This document shows, piece after piece, positions 46,426 to 55,273 of a DNA stretch of 64,000 bases (within the stretch, counting starts at the first letter, position 1; every line of letters starts with the position of its first letter). Source of the DNA: Azospirillum sp. OGB3 (GTDB lineage Bacteria > Pseudomonadota > Alphaproteobacteria > Azospirillales > Azospirillaceae). A program made the position numbers and the translations under genes. The stretch spans positions 682,001 to 746,000 of the forward strand of contig NZ_JACHYN010000002.1 in the NCBI RefSeq assembly GCF_014192915.1. Direction: 5' to 3'. The notes below the pieces were generated by a model. The model saw only the letters and a list, made by a program, of their open reading frames with translations, searched no databases and had not been told where the DNA came from.

Positions 46426-48459
46426 TCAGAGACCGATCACGCCGCCATCCTTCTTGGTGATGGCGACCACCGACGGGCGCGGCGGCATGTTCGGCTTGAA
46501 GTCCGGCCAGCGGGTCGCCGGGTCCTCGAAGGAGGAGAGCTTGCCCTTGAAGCCTTCCCACTGGTCGACGCCGTCGGTGGCCGGGTGCTGCACGGCGACG
46601 AACAGGGTCCTGTCGTCGGTGGTGAAGCACGGGCCGCACATCTCCGCGCCCACCGGCACGCGGTAGAACATCTTGGACAGCCCGCGCAGGTCGCCTTCGG
46701 TTTCCACGGCCCAGACGCCGTCGGCGGTGCCGGACGCCTTCTTCCAGTTCTCGCCCTGGTCGGTGGTGATCCACAGGCGGCCGCGGTGGTCCACCGCCGC
46801 GTTGTCGGGGCAGGAGAACCAGCCGTTGGCCGAGGTGTCGGCGTGGAACTGGGCGCCGACCTTCGCGTCCGCCGGGTTGCCGCCGCGGACCAGGATCGTC
46901 CATTCCGCCTTGGTCGAGGCGTGGTTGCCGTTCTCCGGCAGGATCTCGACGATGTGGCCCCAGTTGTTCTCGGCGCGCGGGTTGGTCGCGTCCACCTGCT
47001 CCGGCTTGCGGCGGGAGTTGTTGGTGAGGATGACGTAGACCTTGCCGGTCACCGCGTTGACCTCGATGTCCTCCGGACGGTCCATCTTGGTGGCGCCCAG
47101 CGCGTCGGCGGCGAGGCGGGCGTTGATCAGGACGGTCGCCTGGTCGGGGAAGCCCTTCTCGGCGGTCAGTGGGCCCTGGCCATGGACCAGCGGCAGCCAT
47201 TCGACCGAGGCGTCGGCCTTGAACTTCGCCACGTAGAGCGTCCCGGTCTCCAGGATGTCCATGTTGGCGGCGCGGTTCCTCGGGTCGAACTTCTTGGCCG
47301 CGACGAACTTGTAGACATAGTCGAACCGCTCGTCGTCGCCGGTGTAGGCGACCACGGTGCCGTCCTTGCCCAGCGCGATCTGGCAGGCCTCATGCTTGAA
47401 GCGGCCGAGCGCCGTGCGCTTCTTCGGGGTCGAGGTCGGGTCGTAGGGGTCGATCTCGACGATCCAGCCGAAGCGGTTGGACTCGTTCGGCTCCTTGGCG
47501 ATGTCGAAGCGGTCGTGATAAACGCCCCAGTTGTACCATTCGCCGGGGAAGCCGTAGCGCTTCAGCACCTTGGCGTTCGGGTTGCTGTCCTCGACCTTGC
47601 CCCAGAAGTAGCCGTTGAAGTTCTCCTCCGCCGACAGCCAGGTGCCCCAGGGCGTCATGCCGCCGGAACAGTTGTTCAGCATGCCGCGGACCATGGTGCC
47701 GGTCGGGTCGTCGCTGGTCTTCATCAGGGCGTGGCCGGCGGCCGGGCCGGTGATGGCGCAGGCCGTCTCGCCGGTGATGCGGCGGTTGTAGCGGGAATCC
47801 GCCACCGTCACCCACTTGCCCTTGACCTTGCGGATCTCGACGACGGTGCCGCCGTGGGCGGCCATCTCGATGTCCACCAGCGTCTTGGTCATGCGGGCGA
47901 ACTTGTCCTTCTGCTGCTCCACGCCGACGCCGGGGAACATGACCTCCTCGTCGGTGTACTCGTGGTTCACGCAGAGCAGGGCGCGGTCCGGCGACTGGGA
48001 GCCGAGCGGCAGCGGGGCGTAGCCGACGAAGTCGTTGTTGTAGCCGAACTGCTTCGACTGCGCCTCGGCGGTCTGGTTCATCGGGTCGAAGGCCGGCGCG
48101 CCGGGGACCACCGGGTCGCCCCAGCGGATCAGGATGTCGGCGTTGTAGCCGGATGCCACGTGATGGTCGGCGTCGACACCGTGCGCCACCTCCTGGAAGG
48201 AGAAGCTGGCCTTGGCCGGGCGCGAGGCGCCGGTCACGGCGGCCTCGGCGTCGCGCGGCGCGGAGAGCAGGGCGGCCGGGCCGATCAGGGCGCTGACCGC
48301 GGCGCCGCTCAGCATGCCGCGCATCATGTCGCGGCGGCCGAGGCGGGCGTTGATGACGTCGCCCATGGTCGGGTTTTCGGACGGGTTGGAGCCGATGTCC
48401 TCGCGGCCCTCGAAGGTCAGATACTTGGTGCCCTTCTGGGGCAGGTCTTGGGTGTCCAT
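46426..48459 (-). CDS. PhoX-family alkaline phosphatase (Tat-exported)
   Basis: A 677-residue protein of the PhoX/DUF839 family. A twin-arginine signal is seen in RLGRRDMMRGMLSGAAVSAL near residues 39-58, after an N-terminal extension of about 38 residues. The mature protein has LLCVNHEYTDEE and GGMTPWGTWLSAEENFNGYF, which carry metal ligands and the active site of this Ca/Fe-dependent family. It releases phosphate from organic esters in the periplasm. The start at 48459 gives a complete Tat signal. Confidence 0.9.
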   Translation of the reverse strand: MDTQDLPQKGTKYLTFEGREDIGSNPSENPTMGDVINARLGRRDMMRGMLSGAAVSALIGPAALLSAPRDAEAAVTGASRPAKASFSFQEVAHGVDADHHVASGYNADILIRWGDPVVPGAPAFDPMNQTAEAQSKQFGYNNDFVGYAPLPLGSQSPDRALLCVNHEYTDEEVMFPGVGVEQQKDKFARMTKTLVDIEMAAHGGTVVEIRKVKGKWVTVADSRYNRRITGETACAITGPAAGHALMKTSDDPTGTMVRGMLNNCSGGMTPWGTWLSAEENFNGYFWGKVEDSNPNAKVLKRYGFPGEWYNWGVYHDRFDIAKEPNESNRFGWIVEIDPYDPTSTPKKRTALGRFKHEACQIALGKDGTVVAYTGDDERFDYVYKFVAAKKFDPRNRAANMDILETGTLYVAKFKADASVEWLPLVHGQGPLTAEKGFPDQATVLINARLAADALGATKMDRPEDIEVNAVTGKVYVILTNNSRRKPEQVDATNPRAENNWGHIVEILPENGNHASTKAEWTILVRGGNPADAKVGAQFHADTSANGWFSCPDNAAVDHRGRLWITTDQGENWKKASGTADGVWAVETEGDLRGLSKMFYRVPVGAEMCGPCFTTDDRTLFVAVQHPATDGVDQWEGFKGKLSSFEDPATRWPDFKPNMPPRPSVVAITKKDGGVIGL

Positions 48460-48595
48460 CGGTGTGCCTCGTCTCTTTCCGCAAATATATTTGGGGTTGG
48501 GCGGGCGCACCTTACCGGGGGGCTGTGACGGTTTCTTTGCACTCCCATGAAGGCGGAATGAAAACACACGGTCGGGTTTCACGACTCCGCGCCGA

Positions 48596-50053
48596 TCAAT
48601 CGTCGGCTTTCTTGATCTCCTTGAAGGCGGCCAGCGCGCGGTCGCGGGCGGTGCCGTGGTCGACGATCGGCCGCGGATAGTCCTTGCCGAGCGTGATTCC
48701 TGCCTGCCGCAGAACCTCGTCCGGGGCTTCCCAGGGCTTGTGAATCCAGCGGTTGGACAGCTTTTCCAACTCCGGCACGTAGCGCCGGACATAGGCCCCC
48801 TCCGGGTCGAACTTCTCGCCCTGGAGGATCGGGTTGAAGACGCGGAAGAAGGGAGCCGCATCGGCGCCACAGCCGGCCACCCACTGCCAGTTGCCGGCGT
48901 TGTTGGCGATGTCGGCGTCGACCAGCGTGTCCCAGAACCACGCCTCGCCCTCCTGCCAGGGGATCAGCAGGTCCTTGATGAGGAAGGAGCCGACGATCAT
49001 CCGCACGCGGTTGTGCATCCAGCCGGTCTGCCAGAGCTGCCGCATGCCGGCGTCCACGATGGGATAGCCGGTGCGCCCGCGCTGCCACGCGCGCAGGCCC
49101 GCCTTGTCGGTCCGCCAGGGGAAGCGGGCGAAGCGCGCGTCCAGCGGCGTGTCGGGAATGCCCGGCTCCTCGCGCAACAGATGGTGGTTGAACTCCCGCC
49201 AGCCGAGTTCCCGCAGGAAGACCTCGGCACCGGCGGCCAGTTCATGCCGCTGGTCGGCGGCGTGGCGCGCGGCGTGCCAGATCTGCCGCGGCCCGATCTC
49301 CCCGAAGGCGAGATGCGGCGACATCGCGGAGGTTCCGTCATGGTCCGGGCGGTCGCGCTCCGCCGGGTAGGCGGCGACCGGCCCGTCCAGGAAATCGGCC
49401 AGCCGCTCGCGCGCTGCCGCCTCGCCGGGCTCCCAGCGCTCGCGCAGACCGCCGGCCCAGTCCGGCGTGGTGGGCAGCAGGCCCCAGTCCTTCAGCGATT
49501 CGCTGGACACCGGCTTGGCCGGCGGGGTCAGCTTGCCCGGCGCGCGGGTGGGGCGCGGCGGCTCCGGCATGGACAGCAGCGCCTTCCAGAAGGGCGTGAA
49601 GACCCGGAAGGGCGTGTCCGACTTGGTGCGGATGGTTCCCGGCTCGTAGAGCAGGGCAGCGTTGTGGGGGTGCACCGTCACGCCGCGCGCGGTCAGCCGC
49701 TCGCCCACCCGTCGGTCGCGGGCGATGGCGGTGGGGCCGGCGCGGCGGTTGCACAGCACGGTGTCGGCGCCGGTCTCCTCCGCCAGCGCGGCCAGCACCG
49801 CGGCGGGGTCGCCGCTGCGCAGCACCAGGGGCGAGCCGAGCTTGGCCAGCGCCTTGCCCAGCCGCTCCAGGCTGCCGTGCAGCCACCAGCGGGAGGCGCT
49901 GCCGGGAAGCCACGGATCGTGGGCGTCCTTCTCCCGGATGTAGACCGGGATGACCGGCGCCCCATCCTCCGCCGCGGCGCTCAGCGCCGGGTTGTCGGCA
50001 AGGCGAAGATCGTTGCGGAACCAGACGAGGATGGGGGATTGATCGGTCGTCAT
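48596..50053 (-). CDS. phrB: Deoxyribodipyrimidine photolyase (class I CPD type)
   Basis: A 485-residue photolyase. The N-terminal antenna-binding domain begins LVWFRNDLRLADNPAL. The C-terminal FAD domain has the highly conserved QTGWMHNRVRMIVGSFLIKD, WFWDTLVDADIANNAGNWQW and FNPILQGEKFDPEG. It repairs cyclobutane pyrimidine dimers with blue light. It lies 136 bases upstream of phoX on the same strand and is divergent from a fasciclin gene across a 24-bp palindrome. Confidence 0.95.
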   Translation of the reverse strand: MTTDQSPILVWFRNDLRLADNPALSAAAEDGAPVIPVYIREKDAHDPWLPGSASRWWLHGSLERLGKALAKLGSPLVLRSGDPAAVLAALAEETGADTVLCNRRAGPTAIARDRRVGERLTARGVTVHPHNAALLYEPGTIRTKSDTPFRVFTPFWKALLSMPEPPRPTRAPGKLTPPAKPVSSESLKDWGLLPTTPDWAGGLRERWEPGEAAARERLADFLDGPVAAYPAERDRPDHDGTSAMSPHLAFGEIGPRQIWHAARHAADQRHELAAGAEVFLRELGWREFNHHLLREEPGIPDTPLDARFARFPWRTDKAGLRAWQRGRTGYPIVDAGMRQLWQTGWMHNRVRMIVGSFLIKDLLIPWQEGEAWFWDTLVDADIANNAGNWQWVAGCGADAAPFFRVFNPILQGEKFDPEGAYVRRYVPELEKLSNRWIHKPWEAPDEVLRQAGITLGKDYPRPIVDHGTARDRALAAFKEIKKADD

Positions 50054-50103
50054 CGGCCAACTTTAAGGACATGAACAGAAGAACGGGCATGCCAAAACGC
50101 CGC

Positions 50104-50127
50104 AGCCAATGACCACGGTCAATGGCT
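50104..50127. promoter_or_regulatory. 24-bp near-perfect palindrome in the phrB/fasciclin promoter region
   Basis: AGCCAATGACC-ac-GGTCAATGGCT has 11-bp arms with one mismatch around a 2-base centre. It lies 51 bases upstream of the phrB start, between divergent genes, as expected for a dimeric repressor or activator site. Confidence 0.6.
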
Positions 50128-50320
50128 CTTGCTACGCGGCGCCGATTGCTCCGGATCACCGCGGCGGCAAAAATTTTTCCTGGGGAAATCCTATTGACCG
50201 CGATTTCCGCGCCGCTATTTCCGCCTTCGCTGCCACGACGTGGAGCCGGAGGCACGGCGGCCGACGGCGCCGGTTCCACGGTCGGGGGAGGAACGAGACG
50301 CCATCAACGGAGGAAACCAC

Positions 50321-50809
50321 ATGTCCCGCCTGTCACGCCTGCTGACCGCCGCCACCGTCGCTCTGCCGCTGTCCCTCGCCGCCCTCTCCGCGAAGGCGGC
50401 GGACATCGTGGACACCGCCGTGTCGGCGGGCCAGTTCAAGACGCTGGTCCAGGCCGTCCAGGCCGCCGGCCTCGCGGACACGCTGAAGGGCAGCGGTCCC
50501 TTCACCGTCTTCGCCCCGACCGACGAGGCCTTCGCCAAGCTGCCCGCCGGCACCGTCGAAAATCTTTTGAAACCGGAGAACCGCGAGAAGCTCCGCTCCG
50601 TACTCACCTATCATGTGGTGTCGGGCAAGGTGACCTCGGCCGATATCGCCGGCAAGACGGCATCGCCGAAGACCGTGCAGGGCACCACCGTGGATATCGA
50701 CGCGACGAAGGGCGGCGTGATGGTGGACAACGCGAAGGTCGTGAAGCCCGACATCATGGCGTCCAACGGCGTCATCCACGTGATCGATACGGTCATGATG
50801 CCGAACTGA
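50321..50809 (+). CDS. Fasciclin (FAS1) domain secreted protein
   Basis: A 162-residue protein with a signal peptide ([20 protein letters not shown], cleavage near AKAAD) and one FAS1 domain. The H1 and H2 motifs are [15 protein letters not shown] and [17 protein letters not shown], with the YHV-type motif LTYHVVSG between them. Such proteins act in adhesion at the surface. GGAGG lies 7 bases before the ATG. A terminator follows 67 bases after the stop. Confidence 0.93.
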   Translation: MSRLSRLLTAATVALPLSLAALSAKAADIVDTAVSAGQFKTLVQAVQAAGLADTLKGSGPFTVFAPTDEAFAKLPAGTVENLLKPENREKLRSVLTYHVVSGKVTSADIAGKTASPKTVQGTTVDIDATKGGVMVDNAKVVKPDIMASNGVIHVIDTVMMPN

Positions 50810-50875
50810 CGTTCTGCTTTTTCATCGAGGTCCCTCCTGCCGGACGTTTCACCGCCGGTTCCGGCAGGACCACTC

Positions 50876-50910
50876 GCCCGGAGAGTTCCCCCGACTCTCC
50901 GGGCTTTTCT
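50876..50910 (+). terminator. Rho-independent terminator after the fasciclin gene
   Basis: GCCCGGAGAGT and ACTCTCCGGGC form a perfect 11-bp stem with a 7-base loop, followed by TTTTCTT. It separates the fasciclin gene from the AT-rich EcsC island. Confidence 0.92.
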
Positions 50911-50923
50911 TAGAACGAAACTC

Positions 50924-51693
50924 TTAGATCTTATTTTTATCTGCAAGCCACCGCTCTTGATACGCTCTTCTCGCTGCCCATCCGACATCGCGAATATATG
51001 ACCCATTAACGGCAGCCCCAACACCAGCTCCGATTATAGGAATTGCCTGTAGAGCTTTTCTTTTTGTGAGGTTAATTCCTAATTGCTTAGCTAAACTACG
51101 CAGTGCAACAAGCGCTGCTTCTCGGCTTAATGTCTGCTCAGCAGCCACTTCGGCCATTTTTTCCATGTTTGTCGAACAAGAGTAATTTGGAGGCTTCTTA
51201 AGGTTGCAATAGCCGCTGTCTTCTCCGCCATCGTGTTCGCCCCAGCAGCTCCCAATACGGAAAGCACAAATTGCTTCTCCGTTTCGTTTGTAATGTTGTA
51301 GCCATAGCTGTTTCCTATAGCTCTAATGGTTCTGAGAGACAGTGTTACTATCGCAGGGACATCGACTGGAATGCCGTATAAGCCTGCAGCACCAGTTGCT
51401 CCCCCTTCTGTGACAGCGTAACCAATCGCCCAGTTATGTACCGAATCTGCATCCAAGTCCAATTCTTCTAGTTCTTTTTCTTGAATGAACTCATTTGATT
51501 TTGTTGGTATTGTTTGCTTCGCAATCCAGTCAGAGGCGTGTATGGCTCCTTCTATTGCAGATGATGGAATAATCTTATTAAAGGCCCATGTAATGGGAGA
51601 GATGGCGGCGCCAAATAACTCACCAACGACACTTGGCTCCTGATTTTTCCAATCTAATATTGCAAGGTGCTGAGATTTTTCATATTCATTCAT
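50924..51693 (-). pseudogene. EcsC-family protein, interrupted by a frameshift at an A6 run
   Basis: Two overlapping minus-strand frames make one EcsC-like protein. The first (51127-51693, 188 aa) has GGATGAAGLYGIPVDVPAIV and SLRTIRAIGNSYGYNI. The second (50924-51166, 80 aa) has the family C-terminus GINLTKRKALQAIPIIGAGV and YIRDVGWAARRAYQERW. They meet at a run of six A residues (51157-51162). One extra A would join them into about 256 residues, the normal family length. The DNA is about 40% GC in a sampled 60-base line, far below its neighbours, which suggests acquisition. EcsC proteins are membrane-associated with unclear roles. Confidence 0.85.
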
Positions 51694-51785
51694 TTCTGAG
51701 CTCGTTCATCTTGGAGGGTGGTTTCGTTTGTATGCATTTCCGGCGATGTTGAAAATTCTACCAAATGGAATATTTTTTTGGCAAC

Positions 51786-51821
51786 TTGGAATGATTTTTT
51801 GAATTCGAAATTTCATTCCAA
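51786..51821. repeat. AT-rich inverted repeat at the edge of the EcsC island
   Basis: TTGGAATGA (51786-51794) and TCATTCCAA (51813-51821) are perfect inverse copies around an 18-base AT-rich loop containing GAATTC. A related string, tggaatattttttt, lies just upstream, giving a direct repeat as well. It lies between the pdeM stop (51842) and the start of the EcsC gene, so it could be an operator for the latter or a stop signal for pdeM. Confidence 0.5.
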
Positions 51822-51841
51822 ATTCATTCTAAAACGTTAAG

Positions 51842-52534
51842 TTACTTCCTATCGGGAGCGAGGCGGCTGCGCGGGAAGCGGTGGACCTTGCCCCGGGCCA
51901 GCAGATGCACCTCAAACCGCGCCGCCAGCAGGCCGGACACCGCCGGGTCCAGCACGTTCAGCCCGCCCGCAAAGGCGCCGAAGGCCGGCAGGATCAGCTT
52001 TCCCCCGTCGAAGGCGAAGCAGCGCTCCCGCACCCGCCGGCCCGGCACGACGACGGCGGCCACCGGGTGCAGATGCCCCGACAACTCGCCCACGGCGCCG
52101 GGCACCGCCTCGTGCCGGAAGGTCAGCGGGCCGAGCGCCAGCTCGTCCAGGATGCGCCCGCCGAACCCCTCCGGCGGTTCCGGATCGTGGTTGCCGGTGA
52201 CCCACAGCCAGTCGGTCACCCGCCCGGTCAGGTCGCGCAGCCGCGCCACGTCCCCGGCCTCCATGCGGCTCGCCGCGCGGCGGTCGTGGAAGCTGTCGCC
52301 TAGGCAGATCACCCGTTCGGGGGCCAACCGCTCCACCAGCTCCGCCAACCGGCCGAGCGTTGCCCGCGTGTCGTAGGGCGGCAGCATCCGCCCGCGCGCG
52401 GCGAAGGCGGAGCCCTTCTCCAGATGCAGGTCGGCGACCACCAGCGTGCGCTCCGCCGGCCAGACCAGCGCGCCGGAGGGATCGGGGGCCAGCGCGGCGC
52501 CCCGCAGGGTCATCGTCGTGTCCATGCTCATCAC
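51842..52534 (-). CDS. pdeM: PdeM, ligase-associated DNA damage response endonuclease
   Basis: A 230-residue calcineurin-like phosphoesterase. The metal motifs are in order: VVADLHLEKGSAFAARG (D-x-H), CLGDSFHDRR (GD), VTGNHDPEPP (GNHD) and LSGHLHPVA (GHLH). The DLHLEKG form is characteristic of the PdeM branch found with ligase-associated repair genes. The ATG overlaps the stop of the helicase gene as ATGA. The MBL-fold exonuclease and ATP-dependent ligase of the full set are not in the window. Confidence 0.92.
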   Translation of the reverse strand: MMSMDTTMTLRGAALAPDPSGALVWPAERTLVVADLHLEKGSAFAARGRMLPPYDTRATLGRLAELVERLAPERVICLGDSFHDRRAASRMEAGDVARLRDLTGRVTDWLWVTGNHDPEPPEGFGGRILDELALGPLTFRHEAVPGAVGELSGHLHPVAAVVVPGRRVRERCFAFDGGKLILPAFGAFAGGLNVLDPAVSGLLAARFEVHLLARGKVHRFPRSRLAPDRK

Positions 52535-54996
52535 AACGTCAGCCGGCCCTGCTCATCACGGGGCGAACCGAGTTCCGGCATCGCCTCGGCCACCAGATCG
52601 GCGGCGGCCTGCTCCAGAAGTTCGTCGGTGGCGGAACCGTCCACCCGTTCCCGCCCGATCTCCAGGATGACCGGCACGGCGAGGGGCGAGATGCGGTCGA
52701 GGTTCTTGTGGGTGATGCGGCCCTTCACCCGGATCAGGAAATCCGACAGGCGCCGCACGTCGGTCAGCCCGCCCGCCGCGTCGGCGCGGGTGGCGCGCAG
52801 CAGGACATGGCCGGGGTCGTGCTTGCGCAGCACGTCGTAGATCAGGTCGGAGGAGAAGGTGACCTGCCGCCCCGACTTCTCCTGACCGGGATGGCGGCGG
52901 TCGATCACCCCGGTGATCAGCGCCACGTTGCGGAAGGTCCGGCGCAGCATCGAGGACTCGTCCATCCAGGCTTCCAGATCGTCGCCCAGCATGTCCTGGT
53001 CGAACAGCCCGTCCATATCCTTGGGCGTGCGCAGCGACCAGATGGCCAGCACGTAATCGGTGGCGACGAAGCCGAGCGGGCCGCAGCCCATCCGCTCCAT
53101 CCGGCGGGTCAGCAGCATCCCCAGCGTCTGGTGCGCGTTCCTCCCCTCGAAGGCGTAGACGACGAGGAAGCGCTTGCCCGCCTTGGGGAAGCTCTCGACC
53201 AGCAGCCCGTTGCGCGCCGGCAGGACGGAGCGCCAGCGCTGGAGCCGCAGCCATTCCTGAACGTCCTCCGGCAGGCCGGGCCACTGCGCCGGGTCGGCCA
53301 GCATGGCGCGCACCCGGTCGGCCAGCGCCGTGGTCAGCGGCAGCCGCCCGCCGGCATAGGCCGGGACCTTCGGCTCCCCGGTGCCGCCCTTGGCGACCTG
53401 CGCCTCCATCTCGCGGATGCCGAGGAACTTCAGCAGCTGGCCGGCGAAGACGAAGGTGTCGCCGGGGGTGAGGCCCTGGATGAAATGCTCCTCCACCTCG
53501 CCCAGCACCGGGCCGCGGCTCAGGCGGACGCGCAGCATGGCCTCCTGCGTGATGGTGCCGACGTTCATGCGGTATTGCCGCGCCACCGCCGGCCCGGTCA
53601 CCGCCATGCGCCCGTCCTCGCGCAGCTTGAGCCGGTGGAAGCGCTCGTAATTGCCGAGCGCGTAGCCGCCGGTCGCCACGAAGTCCAGCACGTCGTCGAA
53701 CTCGTCCCGCGACAGCCCGGCGTAGGGGGCGGCGCGGACCACCTCGTCGTACAGGTCGTCGGGCCGGTAGGGCTCGGCGCAGGCCATGCCGAGCATGTGT
53801 TGAGCCAGCACGTCCAGCCCGCCGGGGCGGGGCCGCTCGCCGTCCAGGCTCATGGCCGCCACAGCGTCGAGCGCGGCGCGGCATTCCAGCACCTCGAACC
53901 GGTTGGCGGGGACGAGCAGGGCGCGGCTCGGCTCGTCCAGCCGGTGGTTGGCGCGGCCGATGCGCTGGACCAGCCGGCTCGCCCCCTTCGGAGCGCCGAT
54001 CTGCACCACCAGATCGACCGCCGCCCAGTCGATGCCGAGGTCGAGCGAGGAGGTCGCCACCACCGCCCGCAGCTTGCCCGCCGCCATGGCGGCCTCGACC
54101 TTGCGCCGCTGCTCCGCCGCCAGCGAGCCGTGGTGGAGCGCGATGGGCAGGGTGTCGTCGTTGAGGCGCCAGAGTTCCTGGAAGACCAGCTCCGCCTGGG
54201 CGCGGGTGTTGACGAAGACCAGCGTGGTGCGGTGGGCGCGGATGCGCTGGTACACCTCCTTCAGCGCGTGCATGGCCATGCGCCCGGACCAGGGCAGCCG
54301 CTCGCGCGTCGTCAGGATCTCCACCTCGGCGGAGGCTCCGGCCCGCCCGGTGACCAGCCGCACGTCGCCGCCATCCGCATGCCCGGTCTTGGACAGCCAA
54401 GCGAGCAGCCGCGCCGGCTCCGCCACCGTGGCCGACAGCCCGACCCGCCGGGCCTGCGGCGCCAGCCGGGACAGCCGCGCCAGCCCCAGGGCCAGCAGGT
54501 CGCCGCGCTTGGTCCCGGCAAGCGCGTGCAACTCGTCGATGATGACGCAGCGCAGGTGCCGGAAGATCGTCGCCGCGTCGGCGTAGGCGATCATCAGCGC
54601 CAGACTTTCCGGCGTCGTCATCAGGATGTGCGGCGGGTTGGCCCGCTGCCGCCGCCGCTTGGATTCGGGCGTGTCGCCGGTGCGCGTCTCGGTGCGGATG
54701 GGCAGCCGCATCTCGGCGACGGGCTCCTCCAGATTGCGCTGGATGTCCACCGCGAGCGCCTTCAGCGGCGAGATGTAGAGCGTGTGCAGCCCCTCACGCG
54801 GGCGCTCGGCCAGATCGATCAGCGACGGCAGGAAGCCGGCCAGCGTCTTGCCGCCGCCGGTCGGCGCGATCAGCAGGGCGCTGTCCCCGGCCGCCGCGGC
54901 CTCGACCATGGCGAGCTGGTGCGGGTGCGGCGCCCAGCCCCGCGACCGGAACCAGCCCTGGACGTTGGCGGGGAGGAGGGGGGAGGGGAAGGACAT
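52531..54996 (-). CDS. Ligase-associated DEXH-box DNA helicase (Lhr-like)
   Basis: An 821-residue superfamily 2 helicase. The N-terminus has the Q-motif region WAPHPHQLAM and Walker A APTGGGKT at 44-51, then the DEXH box IIDELHALAG and SATVAEPARLL. The second RecA domain has LVFVNTRAQAE and QRIGRANHRLDEPSRA. The long C-terminal part is a winged-helix/Lhr-core domain. It acts with PdeM in DNA damage repair. The start at 54996 is chosen at the beginning of the conserved sequence, although the ribosome site is poor. Confidence 0.93.
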   Translation of the reverse strand: MSFPSPLLPANVQGWFRSRGWAPHPHQLAMVEAAAAGDSALLIAPTGGGKTLAGFLPSLIDLAERPREGLHTLYISPLKALAVDIQRNLEEPVAEMRLPIRTETRTGDTPESKRRRQRANPPHILMTTPESLALMIAYADAATIFRHLRCVIIDELHALAGTKRGDLLALGLARLSRLAPQARRVGLSATVAEPARLLAWLSKTGHADGGDVRLVTGRAGASAEVEILTTRERLPWSGRMAMHALKEVYQRIRAHRTTLVFVNTRAQAELVFQELWRLNDDTLPIALHHGSLAAEQRRKVEAAMAAGKLRAVVATSSLDLGIDWAAVDLVVQIGAPKGASRLVQRIGRANHRLDEPSRALLVPANRFEVLECRAALDAVAAMSLDGERPRPGGLDVLAQHMLGMACAEPYRPDDLYDEVVRAAPYAGLSRDEFDDVLDFVATGGYALGNYERFHRLKLREDGRMAVTGPAVARQYRMNVGTITQEAMLRVRLSRGPVLGEVEEHFIQGLTPGDTFVFAGQLLKFLGIREMEAQVAKGGTGEPKVPAYAGGRLPLTTALADRVRAMLADPAQWPGLPEDVQEWLRLQRWRSVLPARNGLLVESFPKAGKRFLVVYAFEGRNAHQTLGMLLTRRMERMGCGPLGFVATDYVLAIWSLRTPKDMDGLFDQDMLGDDLEAWMDESSMLRRTFRNVALITGVIDRRHPGQEKSGRQVTFSSDLIYDVLRKHDPGHVLLRATRADAAGGLTDVRRLSDFLIRVKGRITHKNLDRISPLAVPVILEIGRERVDGSATDELLEQAAADLVAEAMPELGSPRDEQGRLTL

Positions 54997-55214
54997 GGAG
55001 GACCGAATGGTTCGCTGAGACCGGAAAGAATAGTGTCGCGAATCGAACGGAGCAAGAACGAGAGCGCTTTTGCGTCCCGTTGACGGCTTTCGGATGCCGG
55101 ACAGGTTGGGCCCGTCGGCACGCAACATCCAGAGGAATGCGTGGGCACGCTCAACTGGGAATATGGCTCGGTGGAGTGGCTGCGGCACTTGGGCGCGCGG
55201 TCGGGGTGGAGAGG

Positions 55215-55259
55215 TTTTGCCCCCACCCGACCCTCCCCCGCTGACGCAGAGGAGGGGAT
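55215..55259. repeat. GC-rich intergenic palindromic repeat, copy 3 (single arm)
   Basis: tttgcccccacccgaccctc followed by ccccgctgacgcagaggagggga matches the left arm of the copy at 44546 with a few changes. The opposite arm is absent. The surrounding gap 54997-55273 shows no gene. Confidence 0.8.
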
Positions 55260-55273
55260 GATTTGCAGGGAAA

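Noticed and set aside
46138-48528. Long plus-strand frame opposite phoX and zur
   Set aside because: It spans the ends of two recognised minus-strand genes and has no conserved motif.
50166-50190. Operator-like AAAAATTTTT/CCTGGGGAAAT palindrome upstream of the fasciclin gene
   Set aside because: The symmetry is poor compared with the 24-bp palindrome at 50104, and A/T tracts are common in promoters.
51150-51170. Programmed -1 frameshift in the EcsC gene
   Set aside because: The tract reads G-AAA-AAA-T, not a full X-XXY-YYZ slip site, and no clear downstream pseudoknot was seen; mutation or sequencing error is simpler, although not excluded.
50924-51841. Insertion sequence or prophage remnant
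   Set aside because: No transposase, integrase or terminal repeats were found around the AT-rich segment.
52360-55083. Plus-strand open frame of about 900 codons opposite the DNA helicase gene
   Set aside because: It is a mirror frame produced by high third-position GC; the protein is Gln/Arg/Gly/His-rich with no family features, while the minus strand encodes a clear helicase.
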